This document shows positions 36,000 through 46,064 of a DNA stretch of 64,000 nt, piece by piece. The stretch is from positions 1 to 64,000 of the forward strand of contig NZ_QCYG01000005.1 in NCBI RefSeq assembly GCF_003072065.1, given 5' to 3'. The notes below the pieces were generated by a model. It was not told the DNA's origin, ran no database searches, and saw nothing but the letters and a program-made list of their open reading frames with translations. Both the position numbers and the translations under genes were made by a program. Source of the DNA: Thalassorhabdomicrobium marinisediminis. GTDB taxonomy: Bacteria; Pseudomonadota; Alphaproteobacteria; Rhodobacterales; Rhodobacteraceae. The stretch's first letter is position 1; every line of letters begins with the position of its first letter.

Positions 36000-36018
36000 G
36001 CCAAATCTTCGATTTGGC
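36000..36018 (+). repeat. Perfect inverted repeat downstream of the orphan membrane gene
   Basis: GCCAAATC–TTC–GATTTGGC forms an 8-base perfect stem, 25 bases after the stop. No T run follows, so it is either a weak terminator or a border/structural element of the inserted segment. Confidence 0.5.
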
Positions 36019-36185
36019 AAGGTTCCCGACGGCCACCGTACGCAGCTCAGTCCACTTTCGCTTTCGCAAACACCACCGCGAGGCCGATCTATTGCGAGTT
36101 GGCGCATGGCCCATCCGGATCGCCATACCTCAACGCGCCTACCTCGTTGACCGTTTGCAAGCGATAGACCGACGTCAGTGCCCCC

Positions 36186-36593
36186 TCACTCCCGCTGCAC
36201 CACCTCAAGCCAGCTCGTGATCGCCAAGAGCCGCGCGGGCACTGGGGTGCCCAGCCCGTCCCGCTCCACGATCACCGTCGGCCCCATGTCGCCCGCGCCG
36301 AATTCCGGCATCGCGGCGCTGAAGGCCGGGTCGCGGTGGTAGCCGTCGATCACGCCCATCACGTAGTCGCGCGGGAACACCCCGCCGCTGTTCGCCGCAA
36401 GACCGGTCAGATCGGGCGGTGTGGCGAACAGCGCGGCCGCCGCGCCGCCGCGCGCATCGGCCCCGTGACAGGCCGCGCAGTTGCTCTGGAACAGAACCTC
36501 TCCGGCCTCGGCGCTCACGTCCAACTCCTGCTCCACGCAGGCCCCCAGCGTCAGCGCAGCCAGCATCGGCCCCATGATCTTCGACAGTTTCAT
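36186..36593 (-). CDS. Class I c-type cytochrome lipoprotein-like (monohaem)
   Basis: The 135-residue exported cytochrome has a signal peptide with a lipobox-like 'LTLGAC', then 'VLFQSNCAACHGADARGG' with the CxxCH haem motif (CAACH), and a likely distal methionine in 'AAMPEFGAGDMGP'. It is therefore a small electron carrier, tethered or periplasmic. A longer upstream frame has no cytochrome-like features, so I used the ATG at 36593. Partner unknown. Confidence 0.85.
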   Translation of the reverse strand: MKLSKIMGPMLAALTLGACVEQELDVSAEAGEVLFQSNCAACHGADARGGAAAALFATPPDLTGLAANSGGVFPRDYVMGVIDGYHRDPAFSAAMPEFGAGDMGPTVIVERDGLGTPVPARLLAITSWLEVVQRE

Positions 36594-36713
36594 TCCGCTC
36601 TCCTGTTCTGCGTGCCTTCCGGATGCCACGCCCCGCCCGCGCCTGCCTTGATGTCGATCAACCCGCGCATGATCCCCCTTGGCGCGGCCGCGGGCGCGAT
36701 CTAGGATCGGGCC

Positions 36714-37391
36714 ATGCGGTTTCTCATCCTGTGTCTTGCCCTCGTCGCCTGCGGTCGCACCCTCACACCGGGCGAGCAAGGCCTGACCCGCGCGCTCATG
36801 GGGGACAGCTTCAACGCGTCCGAGGTGCGGCTGGTCGAGGCCGGGTTCATCGGCATGACCACCCGCACCTATCCCACGCGCCCGCAGACCACCTGCCGCG
36901 AGCGGATCGGCCCGCCGCCCGACGGCCCCACCTTCGACACGCGCACCGCCGGCGCGGTCGCCTGGACCCATGTGCTGACCAACCCCGACTGGACCCTTCC
37001 GGACTATGCGCCGGACTACCCAAGGGCTTTCAACCTCGTGGCGGTGATGTATTTCGTCCATGAAATGACCCATGTCTGGCAATGGCAGAACCGGGACACC
37101 ACCGGCTATTCGCCGCTGCTGGGGCTGGCCGAGCACAAGCCGGGGATCGATCCTTATCTGCTCGATCCGACTGAGGAAATCTCGTTTCTTGAGCTTGGAT
37201 ACGAACAGCAGGCGGTGCTGGTAGAGGAGTTCGTTTGCTGCCGCACCCTTGCGCCGGACGCGCCGCGCACCCAGCGTCTGTACCGCACCCTGGCCGAGGT
37301 GATGCCGGTGCAGCCGCCACAGCGGTCTCCGCGCCCCTCCGAGGTCTTCGGCATTGACCCGCAGGCGGACCTGAACGGCATTTGCGACTGA
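36714..37391 (+). CDS. Exported protein with HExxH-like (HEMTH) motif
   Basis: The 225-residue protein has a short signal and lipobox-like 'LALVAC' (Cys13), and a clear 'MYFVHEMTHVWQWQ' segment. HEMTH fits the zinc-binding HExxH of gluzincin-type proteases, and a downstream Glu-rich 'DPTEEISFLELGYEQQAVLVEE' could supply further ligands. It resembles DUF4157-like putative peptidases. Activity is unproven. It is divergent from the cytochrome gene by about 120 bases. Confidence 0.7.
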   Translation: MRFLILCLALVACGRTLTPGEQGLTRALMGDSFNASEVRLVEAGFIGMTTRTYPTRPQTTCRERIGPPPDGPTFDTRTAGAVAWTHVLTNPDWTLPDYAPDYPRAFNLVAVMYFVHEMTHVWQWQNRDTTGYSPLLGLAEHKPGIDPYLLDPTEEISFLELGYEQQAVLVEEFVCCRTLAPDAPRTQRLYRTLAEVMPVQPPQRSPRPSEVFGIDPQADLNGICD

Positions 37392-37434
37392 CCCGACCTG
37401 CCCGCCGAATTAACGCTCCGCTTACCTTTGGCGT

Positions 37435-38091
37435 CTAATCTACCCGCAAGTCCGAAAGGGTGGCGCGGATCGCCGTGCCAGTATCGTCGCTGTCCGCAGA
37501 CACGGCGATCCCCACCAGCGCGCCGGGCGCACCGCCAAAGGCCGTGGCGAAGTCCTGCGCGAGATTGACCCGCTCCGTGGCACGGCCGGTTCCGGCCTGC
37601 CGCAGCATCACGTTCGCCCCCTGCCCCGGCGCATAGGGTGAACCGAAGATCGCCCCCGGGGCGTGGGTGCCGCCCCAGACGTATTGCAAAATGCGCACGC
37701 TCGGGGTGCGCTGCAACTGCCGAATGTTCGCGCCCTGCATCCGCGCGGCCTCAGCTTCCGGGAGGAACACGAAATACAAAGAGATATTACGATCATCCCC
37801 GCCCTTGCGGCGCAGGTCCGTCGCAGGCACCGACTGGTCCACCGCCCAATTCCATGAGGCCAAGGTCGCCCCCCAGTCCGAGGTCTGCGTCCGCATCCAG
37901 GCCAACGAGACCGCACCGTCCGAGGTGATCTGCAGGCTGCGGCCGTTAAAGACGTAGTCATTGGAGTTAAAGAGCTGCAGCCGCTGCTCGCTCCAGCGCC
38001 CGTCAAAGGCGATCGGACCAGCCGTGGCCGGTTGGACGAGGGCCGAAACAGTGGCAACACCGAAGAGGAGGAGGAACGACAAACTTCGCAT
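37435..38091 (-). CDS. DUF3047-like exported protein
   Basis: The 218-residue exported protein has a signal peptide ('MRSLSFLLLFGVATVSALVQPATAG', cleaved about residue 25) and a beta-rich body ('SLQITSDGAVSLAWMR', 'LYFVFLPEAEAARMQG', 'IRATLSDLRVD') matching DUF3047. The upstream frame adds a basic stretch without a signal, so the start at 38091 is preferred. Function unknown. Confidence 0.75.
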   Translation of the reverse strand: MRSLSFLLLFGVATVSALVQPATAGPIAFDGRWSEQRLQLFNSNDYVFNGRSLQITSDGAVSLAWMRTQTSDWGATLASWNWAVDQSVPATDLRRKGGDDRNISLYFVFLPEAEAARMQGANIRQLQRTPSVRILQYVWGGTHAPGAIFGSPYAPGQGANVMLRQAGTGRATERVNLAQDFATAFGGAPGALVGIAVSADSDDTGTAIRATLSDLRVD

Positions 38092-38449
38092 AGAGAACCC
38101 TTTCACACTGCAGACTGCACCAAAGACACGTGCGGGCCTACGCAAAGGTTTCACATTCACGCGCTTGTCAGCGGCCGATCAGCGCCCGGTATGGCGTCGC
38201 ACTATCCAGACACGGTTCGAGCTACGCTTTTGCGACTGATGTGATCACGGCGCAATCTCGCGCGGGTTCGGTCCGCGGGTAAGAGATTGCACCATCAACG
38301 GGGGCCGGATCTGCGGGATGTGGCGGGCCACAGACACCGGCGGCGTGAAGAACAGGCTTCGTCAGGACGCAATCGGTCCTGTGGGTGTGCCCGAAGATGG
38401 ACGCTGGCTGCGGCGCAAAACCTGCGAAACCCCGGATGGCAGCGGGGCG
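38092..38449. other. Long intergenic stretch before lolD; no convincing gene
   Basis: About 360 bases between the DUF3047 start and the end of lolD. Short plus-strand frames exist (e.g. around 38318) but lack a ribosome site and family resemblance. It should hold the DUF3047 promoter; I see no clear hairpin terminator for lolD. Confidence 0.4.
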
Positions 38450-39127
38450 TCAGGCGATCCGCCCTGCCTCCAGCCGCACAACGCGGTCCATCCGTGCGGC
38501 CAGCTCAAGGTTGTGGGTCGCGATCAACGCCGAGAGGCCCGAGGCCCGCACCAGCTCCATGAGCGCATCGAACACGCGGTCCGATGTGGCCGGGTCAAGG
38601 TTGCCCGTCGGCTCATCCGCCAAGAGCAGACGGGGCCGGTTCGCCAGCGCCCGGCAGAAAGCCACCCGCTGTTGCTCGCCCCCCGACAGGGCCGCGGGCC
38701 GGTGCTCTGCCCGCGCTTCGACCCCCACTCGGGCCAGAAGTGCGCGGGCGTGGTCTTCGGCCTCGGCCTGGGCCACGCCGTTGGCCAATTGCGGCAGCAC
38801 GATATTCTCCAGCGCCGAGAACTCGGGCAACAGGTGGTGGAATTGGTAGATGAAGCCCACATCGTTGCGGCGCACGGCGGTGCGCTTGCGGTCGCCCAGG
38901 GACGTGAGGTCTTCCCCCCCGATGCTGACCGTGCCAGCGTCCGGCGTATCCAGCAGCCCCGCGATGTGCAAAAGCGTCGATTTGCCCGCGCCCGAGGGTG
39001 CCACAAGGGCCACGACTTCTCCGCGGGCGACCTCTAGGGACACGTCGTGCAGCACCTGAACCTCGTTCGGCCTGCCGTGGTTGTAGCCCTTGCGCAGGCC
39101 GGCCAAATGCAATGTCACGTCATTCAT
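38450..39127 (-). CDS. lolD: Lipoprotein-releasing ABC transporter, ATP-binding protein
   Basis: The 225-residue ATPase powers release of lipoproteins from the inner membrane to LolA. Walker A is '[11 protein letters not shown]', signature '[15 protein letters not shown]' and Walker B '[12 protein letters not shown]'. The start at ATG 39127 overlaps the lolC stop by 8 bases, and the two are one unit. Confidence 0.93.
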   Translation of the reverse strand: MNDVTLHLAGLRKGYNHGRPNEVQVLHDVSLEVARGEVVALVAPSGAGKSTLLHIAGLLDTPDAGTVSIGGEDLTSLGDRKRTAVRRNDVGFIYQFHHLLPEFSALENIVLPQLANGVAQAEAEDHARALLARVGVEARAEHRPAALSGGEQQRVAFCRALANRPRLLLADEPTGNLDPATSDRVFDALMELVRASGLSALIATHNLELAARMDRVVRLEAGRIA

Positions 39128-40448
39128 AGCGCAGCGCCTCAACCGGGTTCATGCGGGCCGCACGACGTGCCGGGAACAGCGTGACAATCCACGACAGTGA
39201 CAGGGATAGGACGACGGCTTTCAACACGTCGTCCAGCTCGAGCTTGGCGGGGATGGTGTAGATGCCGCGGATCGACGGATCCCAGACGCCGCCGCCCGCT
39301 ACATAGTTCACCAGCGCGAAAATCTGGTCGATGTAGATCACGAACAGCACCCCGAGGATGACGCCCAGAAGCGTGCCCAAGGTGCCCAGCCCTGCGCCGC
39401 AGATGAAGAAAATCCGCAGGACCGAGCCTTCGCTCAGCCCCATGGTGCGCAGGATGCCGATGTCGCGACCCTTGTTCTTCACCAACATAATCAAGCCGCT
39501 GATGATGTTCATCGACGCGATCAACACCAGAATCGCCATGATCACGAACATGACGTTGTCCTCGACCGTCAGCGCGCGAAGATAGGCGCCTTCGTTGTCT
39601 TTCCACGAATAAAGGAAGCTGTCCGGGCCAAGGGCGGCATAGAGCGGCTGGATCCAGTCGCTGACGCGGTCCGGATCCTCGACGTAGATCTCGATCTCGT
39701 CGTGGACGCCGTCGCGGCTGAAGAAGGCCTGCGCATCCTCAAGCGGCAGATAGATGCGGCTGATATCAGTAACATAGCGGCCGGTCTGGAAAATATAGGC
39801 CACGTCGAAGGCCACCCGGCGGGGCGAGCGTCCGGCGGCGGTCTGCACGCCGGTGGCCGACAGAAGGTTGATCCGGTCGCCCACGGTCACGCCAAGATTG
39901 CGCGCGACGCCCGAGCCCAGCGCGATGCCGCCGCCTTCGGCGTCCGCCCCGAAGTCCGCCAGCGATCCGGCGCTGGACTGCGGCGCGCGCACCAGCGGGA
40001 TGTCCGTGAGGTCCCCTTGCGTGATGCCATAGACCTGCACGAAAGAGGATTTGTCTGCGAGGCTGGCCAAAGCCTCACCGCGCACGATGGGGGCCGCGCG
40101 GGTGACGCCTTCGATCTGGCGCAACCGGGCCGCCAGCGCGTCACCATCGGCAATCGTGTCGACCCGGCGGGTGACGTCAACGGACTGGTCGCCCTGGGTG
40201 ACGGTGAAGGTCTCGACCGCGTTCTGGCGCACGGTCAGATGTGCGTTGGCCCCGACGATCGTGTCGACGAAATCCGCCCGGAAGCCCGAGCGGACCCCGA
40301 GCACCGCGATCAGGGCAAACACTGCCAGCGTCACCCCGATCAGCGAGATCCACGTCATGATGCTGACGCCGCCGGTTTCGCGTTTGGCCCGGATGTAGCG
40401 CCAGGCGATCATCCATTCGAACCGGGAAAACGGGGCGGTGCGCGCCAT
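39120..40448 (-). CDS. lolC: Lipoprotein-releasing ABC transporter, permease (LolC/E)
   Basis: The 442-residue MacB/FtsX-type permease has an N-terminal helix after '[19 protein letters not shown]', a large periplasmic domain and three C-terminal helices ('[20 protein letters not shown]', '[21 protein letters not shown]', '[20 protein letters not shown]'). Alphaproteobacteria commonly have one such permease that may act as a homodimer, in place of LolC plus LolE. It overlaps proS by one base. Confidence 0.92.
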   Translation of the reverse strand: MARTAPFSRFEWMIAWRYIRAKRETGGVSIMTWISLIGVTLAVFALIAVLGVRSGFRADFVDTIVGANAHLTVRQNAVETFTVTQGDQSVDVTRRVDTIADGDALAARLRQIEGVTRAAPIVRGEALASLADKSSFVQVYGITQGDLTDIPLVRAPQSSAGSLADFGADAEGGGIALGSGVARNLGVTVGDRINLLSATGVQTAAGRSPRRVAFDVAYIFQTGRYVTDISRIYLPLEDAQAFFSRDGVHDEIEIYVEDPDRVSDWIQPLYAALGPDSFLYSWKDNEGAYLRALTVEDNVMFVIMAILVLIASMNIISGLIMLVKNKGRDIGILRTMGLSEGSVLRIFFICGAGLGTLGTLLGVILGVLFVIYIDQIFALVNYVAGGGVWDPSIRGIYTIPAKLELDDVLKAVVLSLSLSWIVTLFPARRAARMNPVEALRYE

Positions 40449-41800
40449 CAGGCGGACCCGATGCCGTGGGCTTTGTAGATCTCCACAAGGCGGGCCACCG
40501 CGGCGTCGGGCGCGAGTTCCTCGCTCTCGCCGGTTTTGCGGCTGGTCAGCTCAACCACGCCGTTCTTCAACCCGCGCGGCCCCACGGTGATGCGCCACGG
40601 CAGGCCGATCAGGTCCATGGTGCCGAACTTGGCGCCCGCGCGTTCGTCGCGGTCATCGTAAAGCGGCTCAAGCCCTGCTTCGGTCAGCGCGTCATAGAGC
40701 GACTGACACGCCGCGTCGGCTTCCGCGTCCCCCTGCTTGAGGTTGACGATCCCCGCATGGAACGGGGTGACCCCTTCGGGCCAGATGATGCCCTTATCGT
40801 CGTGGCTCGCCTCAATGATCGCGCCCACGAGACGCGACACGCCGATCCCGTGGGACCCCATGTGAACCGGCACCGCCTTGCCGTCGGGCCCCTGCACGGT
40901 CGCCCCCATGGCTTCGGAATATTTGGTGCCGAAATAGAAGATCTGCCCGACCTCGATGCCCCGCGCGGTGCGGCGGCGTTCCTCTGGCACCTCGTTGAAC
41001 TTCGCCTCGTCGTGGGTTTCGTCCGTGCGGGCGTATTTGCTGGTGAACTCCTCCAGCACGCCCTGACACTGCTCGACGCTGTCATAGTCGATCTCGCGGT
41101 CGCCGAAGGTCAAATCGGTCACCGCGCTGTCATAGAACACCTCGGATTCGCCCGTGTCGGCCAGCACGAGGAATTCGTGTGTGTCGTCGCCGCCGATGGG
41201 GCCGGAATCGGCGCGCATGGGGATCGCCTGCAGGCCCATGCGCTCATAGGTGCGCAGGTAGCTGACGAGGTGGCGGTTGTAGGCGTGCAGCGCATCCTCT
41301 TTCGTCAGATCGAAGTTGTAGCCGTCCTTCATGTAGAACTCACGGCCGCGCATGACGCCGAAGCGCGGGCGGCGCTCGTCGCGGAACTTCCACTGGATCT
41401 GGTAGAGCGTCAGCGGCAGCTGCTTGTAGCTGCTCACATGGGCGCGGAAGATATCCGTTACCATTTCCTCGGCCGTGGGGGTGAACAGCAGGTCGTTCTT
41501 GTGGCGGTCGGTGATGCGCAACAGCTCGTCGCCATAGGCATCGTAGCGCCCGCTTTCGCGCCACAGGTCTGCCGATTGGATCGTCGGCATCTGGATCGCG
41601 ATGTGGCCGGCCTTGGCCTGTTCCTCATGCACGATCTGTTCGATCCGGCGCAGAACCTTGAAGCCCAGCGGCAGCCACGAATAGATCCCCGCGCTCGATT
41701 GCTTGATCATCCCCGCCCGCAGCATCAACTGATGGCTGGCGATGGTCGCATCGCGGGGGCTTTCCTTGAGGACGGGCAGAAAATAACGGCTCAGGCGCAT
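40448..41800 (-). CDS. proS: Prolyl-tRNA synthetase (short form, no editing insert)
   Basis: The 450-residue class II synthetase has motif 1 near '[27 protein letters not shown]', motif 2 '[27 protein letters not shown]' and motif 3 '[20 protein letters not shown]', then an anticodon domain. It is about 120 residues shorter than the E. coli enzyme because the INS editing domain between motifs 2 and 3 is missing, as is common in alphaproteobacteria. Alanyl-tRNAPro clearing must then be done in trans. Start ATG 41800 was chosen over a longer frame. Confidence 0.95.
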   Translation of the reverse strand: MRLSRYFLPVLKESPRDATIASHQLMLRAGMIKQSSAGIYSWLPLGFKVLRRIEQIVHEEQAKAGHIAIQMPTIQSADLWRESGRYDAYGDELLRITDRHKNDLLFTPTAEEMVTDIFRAHVSSYKQLPLTLYQIQWKFRDERRPRFGVMRGREFYMKDGYNFDLTKEDALHAYNRHLVSYLRTYERMGLQAIPMRADSGPIGGDDTHEFLVLADTGESEVFYDSAVTDLTFGDREIDYDSVEQCQGVLEEFTSKYARTDETHDEAKFNEVPEERRRTARGIEVGQIFYFGTKYSEAMGATVQGPDGKAVPVHMGSHGIGVSRLVGAIIEASHDDKGIIWPEGVTPFHAGIVNLKQGDAEADAACQSLYDALTEAGLEPLYDDRDERAGAKFGTMDLIGLPWRITVGPRGLKNGVVELTSRKTGESEELAPDAAVARLVEIYKAHGIGSA

Positions 41801-41963
41801 AACGGTTCTTTCAACTTGGGTTCGCTTGGGTTTAGTCAGACCTCCGCCCACTGGCAAGCCATCGCCGGCGGCACGACGGTTGGGGGGCGGCGTTTTTCTT
41901 GCAATGGCGGGCGGGGTGCGTCAATGAGGATGGCAATTCATGCCTTGAACCACAGGACGTCCC

Positions 41964-43115
41964 ATGGCCCTACCGTCGCAAAAACAGTTCCAGTACTGGG
42001 GCATCGCCGCGGTGGTGTTCGGCCTGCTTCTTTGGGCTTTGGGCGATGTGCTGGTGCCGTTCATTCTGGGCGGCGCGATTGCCTATTTGCTGGACCCGAT
42101 CGCCGACCGGCTTGAGCGCTGGGGCATGGGGCGGGTGATGGCCACGGTGACGATCACCATTACCAGCATTCTGCTGTTCTTCCTGATCTTCCTGCTGGTT
42201 CTGCCGACGCTGATCGGCCAGTTGGGCGACCTGCTGCGGCAAATCGGCATGTTGGTGGAAAACCTGCCCGCCATGTGGGATGAGTTGAAGGTCTTTTTGA
42301 GCGAACGGATCCCGTCCCTCGATCTGCAGGGCGATTTCGTGCAGGAACAGCTTGTCACACTGGGTGAGGCCATTCAGGCGCGCAGCGGTACGCTTGTGGC
42401 GGCGCTGCTGAACTCGGCGCAGGGGATTCTCAACGTCGTGATCCTGCTGGTGATCGTGCCGGTGGTGGCCTTCTATCTGCTCATGGACTGGGACCGGATG
42501 GTGGCCGAGATCGACAACCTCTTGCCGCTGGACCACCGCGCGACGGTGCGTCGGCTGGCCCGTGACATCGACCACACGCTGGCGTCTTTCCTGCGCGGGC
42601 AAGGCACGGTCTGCCTGATCCTTGGCACCTATTACGCCATCGCGCTGATGGTCGCGGGGCTCAATTTCGGGCTGATCATCGGCTTCATCGCGGGTCTGAT
42701 CTCGTTCATTCCCTATGTCGGCGCGCTGGTGGGCGGTGTGCTGGCCATCGGCATGGCGCTGATCCAGTGGTGGGGCGGCAGCGAGGTGGTGAACGGCGAA
42801 ACCGTCGAAGTGGCGACGAACTGGCTGCGCATCGGCATCGTGGGCGCCATCTTCGCCTTCGGTCAATTCTTCGAGGGCAACATCCTGACGCCGAAGATGG
42901 TCGGAAACTCGGTCGGGCTGCACCCGGTCTGGCTGATCCTTGCGCTGTCGGTCTTCGGCAGCCTGTTCGGTTTCGTCGGAATGCTCGTCGCGGTGCCCGT
43001 GGCGGCGGTGATCGGCGTGCTGATGCGCTTCGTGATCGCGGAATACAAACGCGGCCAGCTCTACAAGGGCCACGTCGGGCAGCAGGCCGAGCACGGCGGC
43101 AGAAAAGACCTGTAA
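41964..43115 (+). CDS. AI-2E/PerM-family transporter
   Basis: The 383-residue inner-membrane protein has about seven to eight helices ('LVGPTLIGQLGDLLRQIG'-type core, 'LAIGMALIQWWGGSE', 'FLFGFVGMLVAVPVAAVIG'-like C-terminus) of the AI-2 exporter family, which also includes ion-translocating PerM proteins. The cargo is unknown. It is divergent from proS and followed 3 bases later by hda. Confidence 0.83.
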   Translation: MALPSQKQFQYWGIAAVVFGLLLWALGDVLVPFILGGAIAYLLDPIADRLERWGMGRVMATVTITITSILLFFLIFLLVLPTLIGQLGDLLRQIGMLVENLPAMWDELKVFLSERIPSLDLQGDFVQEQLVTLGEAIQARSGTLVAALLNSAQGILNVVILLVIVPVVAFYLLMDWDRMVAEIDNLLPLDHRATVRRLARDIDHTLASFLRGQGTVCLILGTYYAIALMVAGLNFGLIIGFIAGLISFIPYVGALVGGVLAIGMALIQWWGGSEVVNGETVEVATNWLRIGIVGAIFAFGQFFEGNILTPKMVGNSVGLHPVWLILALSVFGSLFGFVGMLVAVPVAAVIGVLMRFVIAEYKRGQLYKGHVGQQAEHGGRKDL

Positions 43116-43118
43116 GAC

Positions 43119-43790
43119 ATGGAACGCCAACTCACGTTTGATCTGCCCGCCAACGTCCGGCTGGGCCCCGAAGCCTTCTTTGTCTCGGACGCCAATGCGC
43201 AGGCCTATGCCATGGTGCTGACGCCCGACGCCTGGCCCGACGGCAAGCTGGCGCTGGTGGGGCCGGCAAGTTCCGGCAAGACCCATCTGGCCAAGGTCTT
43301 CGCGGCGCAGTCTGGCGCACAGGTGCTGCAGGCTGGCAAGATCGACCCCGCCGCCCCCCTGCCCGAGGGCCCGCTGATCGTCGAGAATTGCGACCGCCTG
43401 CCTGCCCGCGCCGAGGAGTGGCTGTTTCACGCCCACAACCATCTGCGCGCGACGCGAAGCCCGCTTCTGATCACGGGGCAAACGCCGCCCGCCCGTTGGG
43501 ACATCGCCCTGCCCGATCTGGCCAGCCGCCTCTCAGCGGCCACCACAGTGACCATCGAAACCCCTGATCCGCCGCTGCTCACGGCGGTGCTGCTCAAACA
43601 GTTTCAGGACCGGCAACTCATGCCGACGCCCAACGCCACGGCCTATCTTGTCAAACACCTGCCGCGCAGCTTTGCCGCCGTGCATGAGATTGTTGCCACG
43701 CTGGACCGCGAAGCCTTGGCCCAGCGGCGCCCTCTGAACCGCCCCTTCGTGCGCGCGGTTCTGGACTCTCACCGCACGGACGCGCAATAG
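43119..43790 (+). CDS. hdaA: DnaA-homologous regulatory protein, Hda/HdaA-like
   Basis: The 223-residue AAA+ protein resembles the DnaA ATPase core without the DNA-binding domain. It begins 'MERQLTFDLP' (clamp-binding QxxLF-like motif QLTF), has P-loop 'GPASSGKTHLAK' and 'LIVENCDRL'-type Walker B. Hda stimulates ATP hydrolysis of DnaA after replication starts. It follows the PerM-like gene closely and precedes ppk. Confidence 0.88.
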   Translation: MERQLTFDLPANVRLGPEAFFVSDANAQAYAMVLTPDAWPDGKLALVGPASSGKTHLAKVFAAQSGAQVLQAGKIDPAAPLPEGPLIVENCDRLPARAEEWLFHAHNHLRATRSPLLITGQTPPARWDIALPDLASRLSAATTVTIETPDPPLLTAVLLKQFQDRQLMPTPNATAYLVKHLPRSFAAVHEIVATLDREALAQRRPLNRPFVRAVLDSHRTDAQ

Positions 43791-43826
43791 TGGCCTGTGG
43801 CCGCTGCAAGTGTAGGTGACAAGGCT

Positions 43827-46001
43827 TTGACGACGCTAACCGATTTCCTGTCCGCCGAGTTTCCCGCGCCGCAAGAGCCTGACGGTGACATGTCCGGCCG
43901 CGCGCGTTTTTTCAACCGCGAACTGAGCTGGCTGGGCTTCAACCGGCGCGTCGTACAAGAGGCCGAGAACCCCCGCGTGCCGCTGTTGGAACGGCTGCGC
44001 TTCCTGTCGATCTCGGCCACAAACCTTGACGAATTCTACACCGTCCGCGTCGCCGGCCTGCGTGAACTTGCGCGCGAAGGCAACACCACGCCCTCGATCG
44101 ACGGGCTGACGCCCGCGGAACAGCTTGAACTGATCGACGTCAACGCCCGCAAGCTGCTTGCCCGCCAGCAAGAGGTGCTCATCGGATTGCGCGCCGAGAT
44201 GGAAGAGGCCGGGATCGAGATTCTGACCCGCCATGACCTCACCGAAGAGGACCGCGCCTATCTGGCCAAGGTGTTCTTCAATCAGGTTTTTCCGGTCCTC
44301 TCACCGCTGGCCATCGACCCCGCACACCCCTTCCCGTTCCTGCCCAACGAAGGCTTCGCCCTCGCGCTGGAGCTGGAGCGCACCGCCGACAAGCGCAGCC
44401 TGCGGGCCCTGTTGCCGGTGCCGCAGCAGATCGACCGCTACATCGCCTGCCCCGAAGCCTGCGACCGCCAGCGGTTCCTGCCGCTGGAAGAGCTGTTGAT
44501 GGACAACCTTGGCGGGCTGTTTCCCGGCTACAAGATCAAGGGGTCCTGCGCGTTCCGCGTCCTGCGCGACAGCGATATCGAGGTCGAGGACGAGGCCGAG
44601 GATCTGGTGCGCGAGTTCGAGACCGCCCTGAAACGCCGCCGCCGCGGCGAGGTGGTCTCGATGCGCGTGTCTGCCGGTGCGCCCAAGGGGTTGCGCAAGC
44701 TGATTATGGACGAATTGCACGTCACCGACGACGAGGTGGTCGAGGTTGAGGGCGTGATCGGCTTGGCCGACATGCGCGAACTGGTGCTCGACACCCGCCC
44801 CGACCTGCTTTGGCCGCCTTTTACGCCGCGGGTGCCGGAACGGGTGCAGGACCACGAAGGCGACATGTTCGCGGCGATCCGGCAGAAGGACATGTTGCTG
44901 CACCACCCCTATGAAACCTTCGACATGGTGGTGCGCTTTCTGGCACAGGCCGCGCGCGATCCGGATGTGGTGGCGATCAAGCAGACGCTTTATCGCACGT
45001 CCAAACGCTCGCCCATTGTCGAAGCCCTGTGCGAAGCGGCCGAGGACGGCAAATCGGTCACCGCGCTGGTCGAACTGAAGGCCCGCTTCGATGAGGCGGC
45101 CAACATCCGCCAGTCGCGGCGGCTGGAACGTGCGGGCGCCCATGTGGTGTACGGCTTCATGAACCTGAAAACCCACGCCAAGCTGAGCACCGTCGTCCGG
45201 CGCGAGGGGGACCAGCTTGTCACCTATACCCACTACGGCACCGGCAATTACCACCCGATCACCGCGCGGATCTATACCGACCTGAGCTTTTTCACCTGCG
45301 ACAAGGCGCTGGGGCACGATGCGTCGAAGGTGTTCAACTACCTGTCCGGCTACGTGCAGCCCGACAATCTGGAAAACCTCGCAATCTCGCCGCTGACGTT
45401 GAAGCCGCGCCTGCTCGAGATGATCGCCGCCGAGGCGAAACATGCGCAAAACGGCAAGCCCGCGGTGATCTGGGCGAAGATGAACAGCCTGATCGACGAG
45501 GACGTGATCGACGCGCTTTACGCGGCCTCGCAGGCCGGGGTGCAGATCAGTCTGGTGATCCGTGGCATCTGCGGTCTGCGTCCGGGCATCCGGGGCCTGA
45601 GCGAGAATATCCGCGTGAAATCCATCGTCGGGCGGTTCCTTGAGCATTCGCGCATCGTCTGTTTCGGCAACGGCCACGGGCTGCCGCATAAGAAGGCGCG
45701 GGTGTTCTTTTCCTCGGCCGACTGGATGGGCCGCAACCTGAACCGGCGCGTTGAAACACTGGTCGAGGTGAACAACAACACCGTCAAGGCGCAGATCGTA
45801 AGTCAGATCATGGCCGCCAACCTTGCTGATGTGGCGCAAAGCTGGATCATGGGGCCGGACGGCAGTTTCACGCGGGCCAAGGTCGCCGAAGGCACCTTCG
45901 CGTTCAACTGTCACCGCTTCTTCATGGAAAACCCGTCGCTTTCGGGGCGCGGCTCGGCCGGGGCGTCGGACGTGCCGCAACTGACCCATGCGGAAGACTG
46001 A
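43827..46001 (+). CDS. ppk: Polyphosphate kinase 1
   Basis: The 724-residue enzyme (from the TTG at 43827) polymerises the terminal phosphate of ATP into polyphosphate. '[13 protein letters not shown]' opens the N-domain; the phospho-accepting His region is in '[12 protein letters not shown]', and '[12 protein letters not shown]' carries the second conserved His. The open frame begins at GTG 43797, but that codon has no ribosome site, whereas AGGTGAC sits seven bases before TTG 43827. The start is thus uncertain by ten residues. ppk and ppx are in line, a common pair for polyphosphate turnover. Confidence 0.93.
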   Translation: MTTLTDFLSAEFPAPQEPDGDMSGRARFFNRELSWLGFNRRVVQEAENPRVPLLERLRFLSISATNLDEFYTVRVAGLRELAREGNTTPSIDGLTPAEQLELIDVNARKLLARQQEVLIGLRAEMEEAGIEILTRHDLTEEDRAYLAKVFFNQVFPVLSPLAIDPAHPFPFLPNEGFALALELERTADKRSLRALLPVPQQIDRYIACPEACDRQRFLPLEELLMDNLGGLFPGYKIKGSCAFRVLRDSDIEVEDEAEDLVREFETALKRRRRGEVVSMRVSAGAPKGLRKLIMDELHVTDDEVVEVEGVIGLADMRELVLDTRPDLLWPPFTPRVPERVQDHEGDMFAAIRQKDMLLHHPYETFDMVVRFLAQAARDPDVVAIKQTLYRTSKRSPIVEALCEAAEDGKSVTALVELKARFDEAANIRQSRRLERAGAHVVYGFMNLKTHAKLSTVVRREGDQLVTYTHYGTGNYHPITARIYTDLSFFTCDKALGHDASKVFNYLSGYVQPDNLENLAISPLTLKPRLLEMIAAEAKHAQNGKPAVIWAKMNSLIDEDVIDALYAASQAGVQISLVIRGICGLRPGIRGLSENIRVKSIVGRFLEHSRIVCFGNGHGLPHKKARVFFSSADWMGRNLNRRVETLVEVNNNTVKAQIVSQIMAANLADVAQSWIMGPDGSFTRAKVAEGTFAFNCHRFFMENPSLSGRGSAGASDVPQLTHAED

Positions 46002-46064
46002 CCGGTTCGTTGACACGCAGCCAGCCGACCTACATCCTTTGAACGACGACCCTTGGGGGACCCT

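Noticed and set aside
38287-38562. Plus-strand frames upstream of lolD
   Set aside because: They partly overlap lolD antisense and lack any start signal or homology.
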